Assembly (NCBI RefSeq): GCF_036323735.1
Contig: NC_086034.1
Location: forward strand, 9,525,001-9,589,000
From: Rattus norvegicus
Taxonomy: Eukaryota > Chordata > Mammalia > Rodentia > Muridae
Direction: 5' to 3'
Length of the DNA stretch: 64,000 bases
Translations under genes and position numbers: made by a program
Notes under the pieces: generated by a model
What the model was told of the DNA's origin: nothing
Seen by the model: only the letters and a program-made list of their open reading frames with translations
The model's database searches: none
In this document: one piece after another, positions 21,101-30,457 of the stretch
How positions within the stretch are numbered: the first letter of the stretch is position 1
Layout of the letters: every line of letters begins with the position of its first letter

Positions 21101-21875
21101 CAACCCCGTGTACAATGAAACCTTCAGCTTCAAGGCTGATGCCAATGAGCTGGACACCGCCAGCCTTAGCCTGGTGGTGCTGCAGATCACAGAAGGGGAC
21201 AGTAAGGAGGGGAGTGGGGGCAGAGGACATGGTGCTGGGGCAATGAGAAGCTGGGGCTGCCTCAGTTGTAGGCAGCACTCAATGGCTACCCTCCAGTGGA
21301 GTTGTCCCAGAGCTCTCAGAGAGGCTGGGGTACTTGCCCACCGGACCTTCTCCCCCAGTGGTAGATGACGGGTGGATATTACTGCCTAATGCTTTTGCCC
21401 AGTGTGCAAGGATGCAACGGAAGAGGCCTTTCCCCCTACAAAAGTGCTTTCTCCAACAGTAGTTCAAAATGTCTGGGGTTTCACGGGACCTGGGGCAGGG
21501 GCCAGGCAGTGAGGGCGCGGGGGCTCCAATGCAAGCTCTCACCTGGTCTCCTTCTCCAAAGTCCCAGGGGGAGCGAACAGTGCTGGGAGGCTCATGCTTA
21601 GGGAAGAGGAGCTTGCTACTTCCTTCCAGAGAACAGGGGAATGGGAAACAGAGAAGTCAGCGCAGACATTAGCATGATAGTGGCATGACTTCTGTACTTA
21701 AGATCGTGACAAAGCTTTTCTCTCCCCTGCAGAGAGCTACCCACTGGGCCGAGTGGTAGTGGGCCCCTACATGTACACCCGTGGCAAAGAGCTTGAGCAC
21801 TGGAATGAGATGCTCCGCAAGCCGAAGGAGCTGGTGAAGCGCTGGCACGCGCTCTGCCGCCCCATGGAGCCCTGA
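13845..21875 (+). CDS. Syt15: Synaptotagmin-15 (whole spliced gene, 8 coding exons)
   Basis: Synaptotagmin-family membrane-trafficking protein. Joining 13845-13851, 14660-14855, 15668-15804, 16750-17063, 18668-18838, 20023-20143, 21022-21201 and 21733-21875 gives one open frame of 422 residues, matching the family member's usual length (about 421). Residues ~4-28 form a hydrophobic membrane anchor followed by a Cys-Cys pair and basic residues (CCLWKR), with almost no lumenal N-terminus. C2A spans ~147-272 and C2B ~279-415, ending in a WHAL form of the synaptotagmin WHXL motif. The usual acidic calcium ligands are replaced: the C2A loop 3 DxD position reads HVN and the C2B equivalent reads QITEG. 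Calcium-independent membrane or partner binding is therefore inferred, as known for Syt15. All introns are GT-AG and phases agree. Identity is from recognised family sequence. No AATAAA signal was found close to the stop. Confidence 0.96.
14660..14855 (+). CDS. Syt15: Syt15 coding exon 2 (membrane anchor)
   Basis: Preceded by a CTGCCTCAG acceptor and followed by a GTGAGG donor. It encodes residues 3-67, including the transmembrane helix rich in Leu/Ile/Gly and a juxtamembrane CC plus a further Cys, which are plausible palmitoylation sites by analogy with other synaptotagmins. Confidence 0.95.
15175..15535. repeat. (TG)n and TGTGTATTGG-type tract in Syt15 intron 2
   Basis: A pure TG run is followed by ~20 units of (TG)nTATTGG or (TG)nGCATTGG variants, then CACACGCGAG. 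The tract is alternating purine-pyrimidine over most of its length. Cys/Val or His/Thr open frames across it are artefacts. Confidence 0.97.
15668..15804 (+). CDS. Syt15: Syt15 coding exon 3 (linker)
   Basis: The acceptor is GGACAG and the donor GTAAGT. It encodes residues ~68-113 of the proline-rich linker between the anchor and C2A, a poorly conserved stretch in the family. Phase is 2 in, 1 out. Confidence 0.93.
16192..16238. repeat. (CA)n microsatellite in Syt15 intron 3
   Basis: About 23 uninterrupted CA dinucleotides. Confidence 0.97.
16750..17063 (+). CDS. Syt15: Syt15 coding exon 4 (first half of C2A)
   Basis: The acceptor is TTTCTCTAG and the donor GTACCT. It encodes residues 114-218, including the C2A start (LGRLWFSVEY) and the KRKTxNPQFDE strand typical of synaptotagmin C2 domains. 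The exon ends on a complete codon. Confidence 0.96.
17226..17262. repeat. (TTTG)n microsatellite
   Basis: About eight copies of GTTT in Syt15 intron 4. Confidence 0.95.
17905..18000 (-). mobile_element. B1 SINE fragment (reverse)
   Basis: GGAGACAGGGTCTCACTGTGTAGCCCTGG ... GACCAGGCTGACCTC, the reverse complement of the B1 3' half; described here by key strings only. Confidence 0.85.
18157..18189. repeat. (CA)n microsatellite in Syt15 intron 4
   Basis: About 16 CA units. Confidence 0.96.
18668..18838 (+). CDS. Syt15: Syt15 coding exon 5 (second half of C2A)
   Basis: The acceptor is CTTCCTCAG and the donor GTGAGA. It encodes exactly 57 codons (residues 219-275), with the QLLGQVLFPL strand. 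The position of the third calcium-binding loop reads YHVNKQ rather than an acidic DxD pattern. Confidence 0.96.
19440..19800 (+). mobile_element. Diverged B3/B4-type SINE with GT/CG-rich tail
   Basis: GCAGAGAAATGGCTCAGTGGGTACGAG is a tRNA-derived SINE head, followed by an old body and a tail of ACATACGCACATGC... alternating bases. In Syt15 intron 5. Confidence 0.65.
19912..19950 (+). repeat. MIR-core-like fragment
   Basis: ATCAGTTTTCCTGTCTATAAAATGG resembles the conserved MIR core CAGTTTTCCTCATCTGTAAAATGG (shown as partial strings). In Syt15 intron 5. Confidence 0.5.
20023..20143 (+). CDS. Syt15: Syt15 coding exon 6 (start of C2B)
   Basis: The acceptor is GCCTCCCCAG and the donor GTGAGT. 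It encodes residues 276-315, including [21 protein letters not shown], here described only as the first C2B strands. It ends in a split Ser codon (A|GC). Confidence 0.95.
21022..21201 (+). CDS. Syt15: Syt15 coding exon 7 (C2B core)
   Basis: The acceptor is TGCCCCACAG and the donor GTAAGG. It encodes residues ~316-375, including the basic FVKCKRTS strand and the NPVYNETFSF motif characteristic of synaptotagmin C2B. An in-frame upstream AG at 20999-21000 is a possible alternative acceptor but would add residues absent from the family. Confidence 0.96.
21733..21875 (+). CDS. Syt15: Syt15 coding exon 8 and stop
   Basis: The acceptor is CCCTGCAG. It encodes the C-terminal ~47 residues with the WHAL (WHXL-type) motif before the terminal PMEP and TGA. 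The 3' UTR follows; its end is not defined by an obvious polyadenylation signal nearby. Confidence 0.96.
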
Positions 21876-23499
21876 GCCATCCGTCGTGTCCCCATACGTG
21901 CGACACAACACCGTGGACATCTCGTCTAACACTCAGTGAACTGCGGGGCTAGCCTGAGACAGTGGCTCATGGGTGTTCAAGTGCAGGAAGGAAAAAGGAC
22001 ACAACCCAGCTCCGGCCAGTATCTGTGGCCAGCAGCCTCTCCTAACCCACCGAACCCCTATGGATCTGCGGGGCTACTGATTGTCAAGGTCATGACGTCA
22101 AATAGGATCTCAGGGTTAAGAACTGATACTCTGTCTGGCGGAGCACAGCCTCAAGTGCTGAAAGGGAGCACAGCACCAGCTGAGTCCCACCACCTTGGGA
22201 AGTGGTGGGTTGAGGCCACGGATACTTTGTTTTCCAAGCCGGGCGTTCTGCAGAATGAACTGTGGGCCACAACAGGGAGAGACCTGTTGTGCAGCAGCCC
22301 ACCCACATACCAGGAGGTCAACGAGAGGTCAGCACAGCTTGCTCTGTAGCCCCTCCCTGGAGCCATAGAACAGGTGGCAGCCCAATTTACATGACATCTT
22401 GACCACAGCCATCCTCCTCAGGATGCCGCGTCTCACACCCTACTTCAGGTGATCTCTTGCTGGCTTTCGTGGTCACCTGGTCAACAGAGTTTTGGGCATT
22501 CAGCTCCTAACTCTTGCTTTGTACAGGCGAATCCATGGGACCATGGTATTGTCCTCAAGACTAAGGGCCGTGGCGAAAGGTATAAACTTCATTGGATCAG
22601 TGGTCCCCAGAATCAAAGTCACTGTCACCAAATGCCCACTAGATGATCTAGCGAGCAGCCACTGTGCCTGTTATTTCTGTGTGCCTGTACACCAAACTGC
22701 AGACAGGCAGAGTCCATGCACTGTACCTAAAGCAGAACTGCCTGCCTGTGTCTCTCTTGTCTTCAGTGAGCGACTTCAGTTGAAGTAGAAGGAGCTTCAC
22801 CTGTGCCTCTGTAGGTCCACTTCTGATGTCTACCAATACAAAACAGCTCTGCCTGACTGATCCAGAAGGACACACCTTCCTGTTTCTTCCTCTCCACTTC
22901 ATTTACAGGCTTTCAAGGTGATCCACACCGCAGTGGCTTCCAATAGCGCAGGCACGCACGCACGCACGCACAGTTCCTTGTGCCTGCAGGGCAGGCTGCT
23001 GAAGCAGAGCTACAATGTTTCATCCGGAACCTAGAGACTGTGGATACCTGCCGCCACGCCCATATGCCAACGTGAGACCGTGATTGACAATGGTCTTTCT
23101 TGGATAACAAGGGAGAGTTGGTGGCCTGGTATGTCTGACAGGCCTCTGAGAAACTGAAATGGCAAGAAATGAACGGGCTGTGGGTGTGCTGAGGGGTGAA
23201 AGCAGGAGCAGTCATACTGTAGAGATATCTATGGACTGACAAGGTAAAGAAATATGCAGGTTCTCATGGGCCTGTGTGAGCTCTTGGGTGCCGTCTCAGA
23301 TCCTGTGTGTGAGTGACTCTAGCAGAAACTCTTTACAGCCCCATAAGGTGATCAGTTCCTCAGAAATATGTAAAGCTGAACAAATGTTATTTAACACATA
23401 CCAATATGAGAACCATTTGACAAATGCAGATTACTCAATTTTCTAGACATTAGCGTGATATATTTATTCACTTCTTTTGCCTTTAATAAGAGGGATTTG
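21876..23499. other. Syt15 3' UTR and downstream spacer
   Basis: Unique-looking DNA after the Syt15 stop. A (GCAC)n run lies at 22951-22971. No canonical AATAAA was located, so the transcript end is unknown. Confidence 0.45.
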
Positions 23500-23930
23500 G
23501 GGTTTGTAGGAGCCAGAGGGGTCAAGGGCACAAGAAAACCTACAGAATCAACTAAGTTGGGCCCATAAGGGCTCACGGAGACTGAACTGCCAACCTGAAA
23601 GCCTGCTTGGGACTGACCTAAGGCCTCTCTGCACATGTGATGTGTTACAGTTGTGTAGCTGGGTCCGTTGAGTGGGACTCCCAACAGCAGGAGCAGGCTG
23701 TCTCTGACTCTGCTGCCTGCCTTTTGGACCCTTTCCTCCCATTGGGCTGTCTTGTCAATAGGAGAGGATGTGCCTAGTCCCACTGCAACTTGATGAAGTC
23801 CGTGGGAGGCCTCCCCTTTACTGAAGAGAAACTGAGGAGAGTGAATGGGAAGGGGGCGGGAGGGGAGGCTGGGAGGAGAGTAGAGGGGGAAACTGCAGTT
23901 GGGATATAAAGTAATTTTAAAAAAAATGAG
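23500..23930 (+). mobile_element. L1 3' UTR fragment
   Basis: AAGAAAACCTACAGAATCAAC marks the L1 ORF2 end/3' UTR junction, followed by GC-rich 3' UTR, a G/A-rich segment at 23840-23900 and an A tail. The long reverse-strand open frame across it is a shadow. 5'-truncated. Confidence 0.85.
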
Positions 23931-23984
23931 GTTTGTGTTGTTTTTATGTTGCTGCTGCTGTGGCTTGCTTGCTTGCTTGCGACA

Positions 23985-24113
23985 GTGCCTTCTATTTAAG
24001 TCCCTGGCTGGCCTGGAGCTCACTATGCAGACCAGGCTGGCCTCAACCTCATGAGAGATCCACCTGCATCTGCTTCCCAAGTTGAGATTAAAGGCATGGG
24101 CCGCCATGCCCTG
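23985..24113 (-). mobile_element. B1 SINE (reverse)
   Basis: GACCAGGCTGGCCTCAACCTC ... GAGATTAAAGGCATGGGCCGCC, reverse-complement B1. Confidence 0.87.
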
Positions 24114-24579
24114 CTTATTTACATGTGAGTTTTAAAATTTCATAATACGTAAGAAAAATATGTTCTCAACATCCTTGACGTTTACCGTATGTGTGATCTT
24201 AACTGTAGAATATAACCAAGCTCTGCTAAACACATCTGATCTCATCCGGCTTTTTTTGACGTCGTAGCTCCACTGTGGGGCTTCGGAACACAGCTCTGTG
24301 CACATCGGTGTGGCTATACAGATGAGCCACGAGTGAACTGAAGTGAACTCCAGTTATAATTATTATACAAACCTCCTAAAGATAGTAATCAAACACATAA
24401 AACACCAACTGCAAGAAATATTACCTGTGAGGGTAGCTAACTATAAAAAAAGATTTAAAAACCATATATTCTTTTTAGGTAGTTTTTTTTTATTTTCTGG
24501 AAAAAATGCTTTTAAAAATCATGGAATAATAAAATATAGTTATAATAATTTCTAAGTTAAAAACTTGAAATTTCTATGT

Positions 24580-24770
24580 GTGGGTGGGTGCCTGCTTGCC
24601 TGTGTGTGCGTCCTATGTGTGCAGGTGCCCAAGGAGGCCAGAAGAGGGCATCAGAGCTCCTGGGAACAGAGTTCCCGAAGGTGGGTGATGGGAACTGAGC
24701 CCAGATCCTCTGGAGGAGCAGCAAGGGTTCCTAACCGTCATGAGCCACCTCCTTAGCTCCACCCATATGG
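24580..24770 (-). mobile_element. B3-type SINE (reverse)
   Basis: CAGAAGAGGGCATCAGAGCTCC ... CCTCTGGAGGAGCAGC ... CATGAGCCACC, the reverse of a B2-related SINE, old. Confidence 0.75.
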
Positions 24771-26198
24771 ATTTTAAAGAGGGCATCAAAGCCCAAATCC
24801 CCATGCTGGCATAGTGATGCGCCCTTGTAATCCCATGCTGCAGAAGGCTGGGAATTTAAAACCAGACTATATAATGAGTCCCTATTAAAAAGAAGGGGAG
24901 GGGGGCTTCAAATCCTCATCATAAAAACATTTTCCCTCCAGACCCTTGAAATTTAAATTCATACATTTTTGGCCGAGAAGCAAATTAGTAATCATCATAA
25001 ACAAAAAGAAGAAACAGGTTTTCTGTATGTTCATAACGCTGTTGTTAGGCAGACAGTGCATGTGAGGTAACGCTACTTCAGGCAATAGGGGGAGTGACAC
25101 CAGTAAAGCACAGTCACTGGTTTCTAAGCGCACGGCCCGTGGAGCGGTGTCCCCCACTGGCAGCCTCCACCATCCATCTTGAGCTCCACAGTGAAGCCCA
25201 ACGCTCCAAACCACTGTTCTTGACATCATGCAAAATAACAACCTAGTTATACTGGGGCAGTGTTAGGTGTAATTGTCAATGGATGTAATTAACTCCATAA
25301 AGGAGTTTAGAGGGCAGAATTATTTAAGGGTGAGCAATTATGGGCCATCTTAAGAAAATAACATCAGTATTGTGCCTCCTCCAAAGTCAAGAAAACCTTC
25401 CGGATCTACTGGCAGCAGGGATACAATGCATGCGGGAATACTGCATGAGGAAGCAAGGACGGACACCACCGTTATTTAACCGAAGCGTGGCAACCAACTG
25501 TCAAACTTTGAAGAATCAGGACTGTCCTTCTTCAAGGACTCCAGCCAAGAGCTCTTCCTCGGTGGGTCCTGACTCCAATTTCTAGAAGAATTAGCACATT
25601 CCCCCAAACTGCTAACGTCACAGTGCAGCTCAACAATTCAACAAGCGTTCCCAGAGGGAAGTCCCCTGGGTCCATCTTTGCTCGGATGCCTTGGTAGTGC
25701 TAGTCTCCGGCTCTCGTCTCCCAAGCTCCAGAGAAAACACTGCAGCCTTTGCTCCCCTTAGACAGGCCTCTGTCCCCATGCTCAGCCTCTGTCAAACCAG
25801 GAAGTTCCTCAAGAGCAAAGTGGTTCTCAGGAGCTGCTTTGTTTCCGACTTGGTGGCTCTTTTTTGGCTCTTTGGGCCATAGTGAGTGCATATCACATGA
25901 CCACAGGTTCTCAGCTCGTACACTGTGGACATTTTTACCCTCTGCATCTGTGGGCCGCTCGGCCGAGCGTGAACCGCCCCAGGTGAGGCAACTTGTTCTC
26001 AAGCCGTGGGTCAGGGCTCCTCACCAGGCCAGAGTCACACTGAGCACCAGCTACTCAGAGACGGCTCTTGTCAAGGTGGAGGCAGAAGCATAGGAGGGCA
26101 TATTTTTGTCTTCTGTTTACGTGGTGACCCTAGATATCCCTGAGCCAAAGCAAACCATTATGGCCAAGCAAGTCCAGGATCAGAGAGAGGCATACATG

Positions 26199-26240
<42 letters not shown>

Positions 26241-28299
26241 AAAGCTGCAGAACAGTGGGCAGAGTTCCAGGGAGGGGTGAAGAATTCAAAGGAATAATGG
26301 GAGGCAGCTCCAGGAACCTGTGCTCTCCTGAAGGTGCATCCCTGGGGAGAGCATTTCCTGCAGCTGCCTCCTGGCCCCAGTGTCATGGCTGCCAATTTGG
26401 CATCCCATAATGGCATGTTGTAATTTGTGCAGTCATTTGCCAATTATGTTTTTCTTACTTTTCAGTGTGGAATGTCTGCCCATATTACTTCAAGATCCAT
26501 GAGCATCCTGTCAGGGGATAATTATCAGAGGAAGGGAGAGATTATTTTTACTTTCTTGCTACTTTCTGGTCTGCCTTGAGCACCTCATAACTGGAATTTA
26601 CCCAGAATTCTGTTCATAAGAGAGTCAGAGAAATATATTTTCAAAACTGACTTCCTTTTCCAGACAATCCCTGCTTAAAAAGAAATCGTGAAGGGGTTAC
26701 AATGGTGTTGCTGCCAACGAACACTGCAGCAAAACAAGGCCATGGAATGGTGGGGAGACCTCATTAAAGGGAGGTTGCGGAAGTACTTTGGTACTGAGCT
26801 CACATCAGCTAGAGTTTCCTGCCCCTCGGGAGATCTTCCACTGTGACTTAGTGACATGTTGAGGCTCCTGCTGGGGTGACCATGCACCTGAGAAAGGGGG
26901 TGGGGAGGAAGGGAAGACCAAAGCACCAGACGGAGGCCAGGACTCAGGCAGCAGGGCAGCTGTAACTGAAGGCTGGAGATGTGGACAGAGCCTGCCTGTG
27001 GTTCTAGAAGCTACCAGAGGAATTCTATTTTATTTACTTACTACTCATGGTGACCAAAGCAGTCACAATACTGAAAGAGAAAAGAAAGAGAAGGAAATCA
27101 GGGGACTTGCTCTAAGTTTTTCTCCAAGGAGCAGGGAGATGCTAGCAATCTGCTATAAAGGTCTGAATAGTTAAGCAGAAAAACATAATGAAATAATTCA
27201 CTGATTAAATTCCATAAGCTCAGCTCCTTCAACACAATTGGCAAATTTCCTAATTGCATTTAGCATGCAATTTTAAAAACAGACTGTAATACTTAGCCAT
27301 TACAGTCCCCTAATTCTTACCATGGAAGGAATGATTGCCCAAATCACTGTTTGCTTTAAGGAATTGTGTTTCATTGTGGAAAGGAGGAAGGAACTACCCC
27401 TTGGGGGTTGAATGAGGTTTCGTACATCAGCAGGATAAAGCTGCACCCAAGGCCAGGAGAGCTCTCCCTCCTGTAAGTAGAGCGGAAAGGAAGGCTGCTG
27501 TCTCTCTGTGCCCCGCAGCAGGAGAGCAGCACTGGAGCTGTCAGTCCCTCTCATCAGAGAGCTCAGGACTGCTGGCAGTTTGCAATTAGGACGTGCGGAA
27601 GGTAAAGTCTTCTTCCAGTCTTTCTCTTATTTCTCCTCTCACATTTCTGTGTAAATTAACTGTTTGTCAGTAATGATGAAGAGTGAAGTCTGGCAAATAA
27701 CCACCTCGGCTCTCTTGGTATGGGCTTGCATTAGTTTGCTGATTGACAAACTTTCAGGCAGGAGTGAGTGAGCCAAGGAGGTCCACCAAAGGGACCCAGC
27801 CTAGGGCACTTAGTGTCCTGGGCAGGAGGGAGTAGGCACGTGACTGAGAGCCTGGCTCAACCTGGGAGAGCAGCACAGCCTTCTGTGGTGCGTCTCCACC
27901 GCCCTCTAGTGTTTAGCATCATGGTGATCTCGCTATGGCCACTCACTAGAATGGCTGTTACCTTGGAGCAAGTGGTGCAGGTTGGATCTAGAGCCAGCAG
28001 GCCACAAAAGCCCCTGTCCAGGGTGGCCCTTCCCAAGCACAGCCTCTTCCTCTCTGATTTCTACAGCAGTTATTCTCGGCTTTTATCACCTGATCCGGCA
28101 CTATATAATGTACAGGCACATGTCATCTAAATATATTTAATGCACAATGTACGCGTTATATATCACCTAAGGAATGAGAAGAGATGACACTGTTCTGTTT
28201 GCCCCCTTCACACTATGCTTTGAGTGTGACTCTTCTTGTGTGTCAGGGATGCATACCGTGATGTGCACGATGCTGCTATCTATTTACTGCTTAGACTCT
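24771..28299. other. Convergent Syt15-Shld2 spacer, mostly unique
   Basis: No exon of either gene and no other coding signal. Includes the poly-T tract and an AT-rich, repeat-free block at 27170-27310 with ATTTGC/ATTA/CAATT motifs. Confidence 0.45.
26200..26238. repeat. Homopolymer T(39)
   Basis: Uninterrupted T run. On the - strand it would be a poly-A tail for sequence at 26240-26440, but no SINE or known mRNA body was recognised there. Confidence 0.95.
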
Positions 28300-28930
28300 G
28301 TAGTTTGGAGCTGTTACCCGGTGTGTAAGGATCGATTGATTCCTCTTTCCCTACATTCTCACCAATATTTGCAGTTTGTCTCCTTGATGACAGGCCCTTT
28401 GGATAGGCTCTGACTATAGTTTTTATTTGCATGTCCCCGAGGGCTAGAGATGGTGAATATTTTTTTAATAGACTTACAGACCACTTGGTTGTCCTGGAAC
28501 TCTCTCTGTAGACCAGGCTGGCCTCAAACTCAGAGATCTGCCTGCCTCCGCACTCCTGAGTGCTGGGACTACAGGCGAGTGCCACCACCTCTCAGCTAAT
28601 TGTACTCCTCTTGAAAACTGTGCCATTTGTTGATTTTGTTTGTCGTTCTTTATTCTGATGAGATCCCAAGTCAAAGATACAGCTGACGATTTCTCTCCCG
28701 TCCTGTATGCTCTTTACTTGTGCTTCACAGAAGTTTTAAAATTATCTGCAGTCCCACTTGTCAGCTCTTGATCTTATTTCCTGAGCTACTGGAGTGCTTC
28801 TACGGCCACACCAGTCCGAAGGCGCCAGGGAGTCCTGGCTTGTGTCTCTGTCTTGGAAGTATGGCCCTTGTGTCTTCTGGTAGCAGTGTCAAAGTTTCAG
28901 ATCTTATAGGTATTGATCCATTCTGAATCT
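28300..28930 (+). mobile_element. Old L1 3' region, interrupted by a B1
   Basis: CTCACCAATATTTGCAG ... TTTTTATTTGCATGTCCC and AACTGTGCCATTTGTTGATT are typical ancient-L1 3' sequences. A reverse B1 sits at 28485-28597. Confidence 0.65.
28485..28597 (-). mobile_element. B1 SINE (reverse)
   Basis: GTAGACCAGGCTGGCCTCAAAC ... GAGTGCTGGGACTACAGGCG inserted in the old L1. Confidence 0.9.
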
Positions 28931-29732
28931 CTTCTGTACTGGATAAGAGAATTCTTCTTCTGGCCTGGTCTTCCCAGGGCCATCTGTTGATGAAAACGCC
29001 ACACTCGCTGCGGTGTACGTCTGTGCGCTGCTCCGTCATACCTGCCAGGGCTGGCTTCTGCATCCTCTCTAACTCCATTCATCTACACGTCCGCTTTTGT
29101 CATGGTGGCTCTGTGATAAAATCTGAAGTCACTGCTCCCCTCCTCACTGCTCTGTCCTCGGGGGTGGTTTGGCCCAGGAGTGCTGTTGTTCCATATGAAG
29201 AAACTCACTAGGATTTTACTAAGGACCACACTGAATCCTGCAGCTTGCTTTCGGGGCTACAGCCATTTCCACACTACTAATCCAGTACCGTGGCAGGAGT
29301 CACAATACTGTAAATGGAAACATTTGTGCTCCTCCCTTTGGCTATCTGAACACGGAGACAACTGATGCCAAGGAGCTGGAGTTCTTCCTGAAGTCTCATG
29401 ATAAAGATGGAAGGCGGGTGCCCTAGTCTTAGCCAGAGAGGAAGCTCATCTTCCAGAAAGAGACTTCACACAGTGCTGACCACTCACAGGACAGAGCAGG
29501 GGCCAGGAGCCAAACAGTAAAGTGTCAATGGGGGACAACGATGGATACGACCGCATTTGCGACCTTACCAACAGCACTGCACCCCTAGCCCAGCAGAGAC
29601 AGTTGTAATGAAGGAAAGCACTTCCGTTTACAGCAGACAGTGAGTGCTGAGGAGACGTTTTACACAGATCTCCAATATTTCGTGCTTTGGTGCATCAGGG
29701 GCTAAACGAAAAACAAATGAGGAACCGTAACT
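28931..29732. other. Spacer DNA, nothing assigned
   Basis: No gene or clear repeat family recognised. Confidence 0.4.
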
Positions 29733-29848
29733 CCAAAGGGTCTGTGATATACCGCCTTATTCCAAAGGGTCTGTGATATACCGCCTTATTCCAAAGGGTC
29801 TGTGATATACCGCCTTATTCCAAAGGGTCTCTGATATGCTGCCTTATT
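29733..29848. repeat. 29-bp minisatellite, four copies
   Basis: Unit starts CCAAAGGGTCTGTGATATAC and ends CGCCTTATT. Copies at 29733, 29762 and 29791 are identical; the fourth at 29820 differs at several positions. It lies ~370 bp past the Shld2 stop codon. Confidence 0.97.
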
Positions 29849-29936
29849 GCTAGATCATCTCTCCAGAATAAAAAAAACACCAGCTACAACAGAAAAGCAA
29901 ATAATAAAAGCATCACAGAATTTTCTTAAAAAATAA

Positions 29937-30012
29937 TTTATTACAATTAGATTTCGCTAATAAATTACTTATTTTAAAAACTCTAAGCAAAATCCCTGTC
30001 ATTTCATTTATT
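29937..30012 (-). other. Shld2: Candidate Shld2 polyadenylation signals
   Basis: Reverse-strand AATAAA hexamers occur at 30012-30007 and 29942-29937, about 210 and 280 bases after the stop codon. The first lies just beyond a SINE. They are placed sensibly for a short 3' UTR, but AATAAA is common in this AT-rich DNA. Confidence 0.4.
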
Positions 30013-30028
30013 TCAAAAGGTAGATCAT

Positions 30029-30205
30029 TGGGTTGGATGGCTCAGCAGTTAAGAGCACTTTCTTAAAATCTACACGGCGGCTCACAAGCATCCATTACTC
30101 TAGTCTCAGGGGATCTGGCACCCTCTCCTGGCCTCTGTGGATGCATAGACATACATAAGCAAAACACTTATGTACATATAGTAAAAGTAAATAAATCTTC
30201 AAAAG
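30029..30205 (+). mobile_element. Diverged B2/B3 SINE in the Shld2 3' region
   Basis: GGGTTGGATGGCTCAGCAGTTAAGAGC ... AGTAAATAAATCTTC, opposite to Shld2 and ending ~13 bp from its stop codon. Confidence 0.75.
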
Positions 30206-30218
30206 ACAGATTGTTTCA

Positions 30219-30457
30219 TCACTCCTTTGGAACAACTCCAGTGTCCTCCTCTGGCCTTAGAGCAAGTCCTGGTCTCCACATCTTAAACGAGTCAGGGCAG
30301 AAATCTAACAGGGAGAGGTTCTGCTGCAGGGGGTAGCTGTTTTCATCCAACTCGAAAAGGCTCTGGATCTTCAGCACGCAAGGTTCTGCACTGACTGCCA
30401 ACAAGGAGTGCAGCAGGTCCGCAGCGACCATGCCGTAGGTGACCTCTGAGGAAGGCA
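30219..30457 (-). CDS. Shld2: Shld2 last coding exon and stop
   Basis: The acceptor is CTGTTCTCAG. It encodes VPSSEVTYGMVAADLLHSLLAVSAE and LDENSYPLQQ, then a C-terminus of DSFKMWRPGL followed by about 16 more residues to TGA. The human protein, as I recall it, ends roughly 13 residues earlier. A diverged SINE begins within ~15 bp after the stop. Confidence 0.94.

Noticed and set aside
23391..24107. 238-codon reverse-strand open frame
   Set aside because: Antisense to an L1 3' UTR and running into a B1; no conserved domain.
29733..29848. CRISPR-like direct repeats
   Set aside because: Copies are contiguous with no spacers and the DNA is mammalian; it is a minisatellite.
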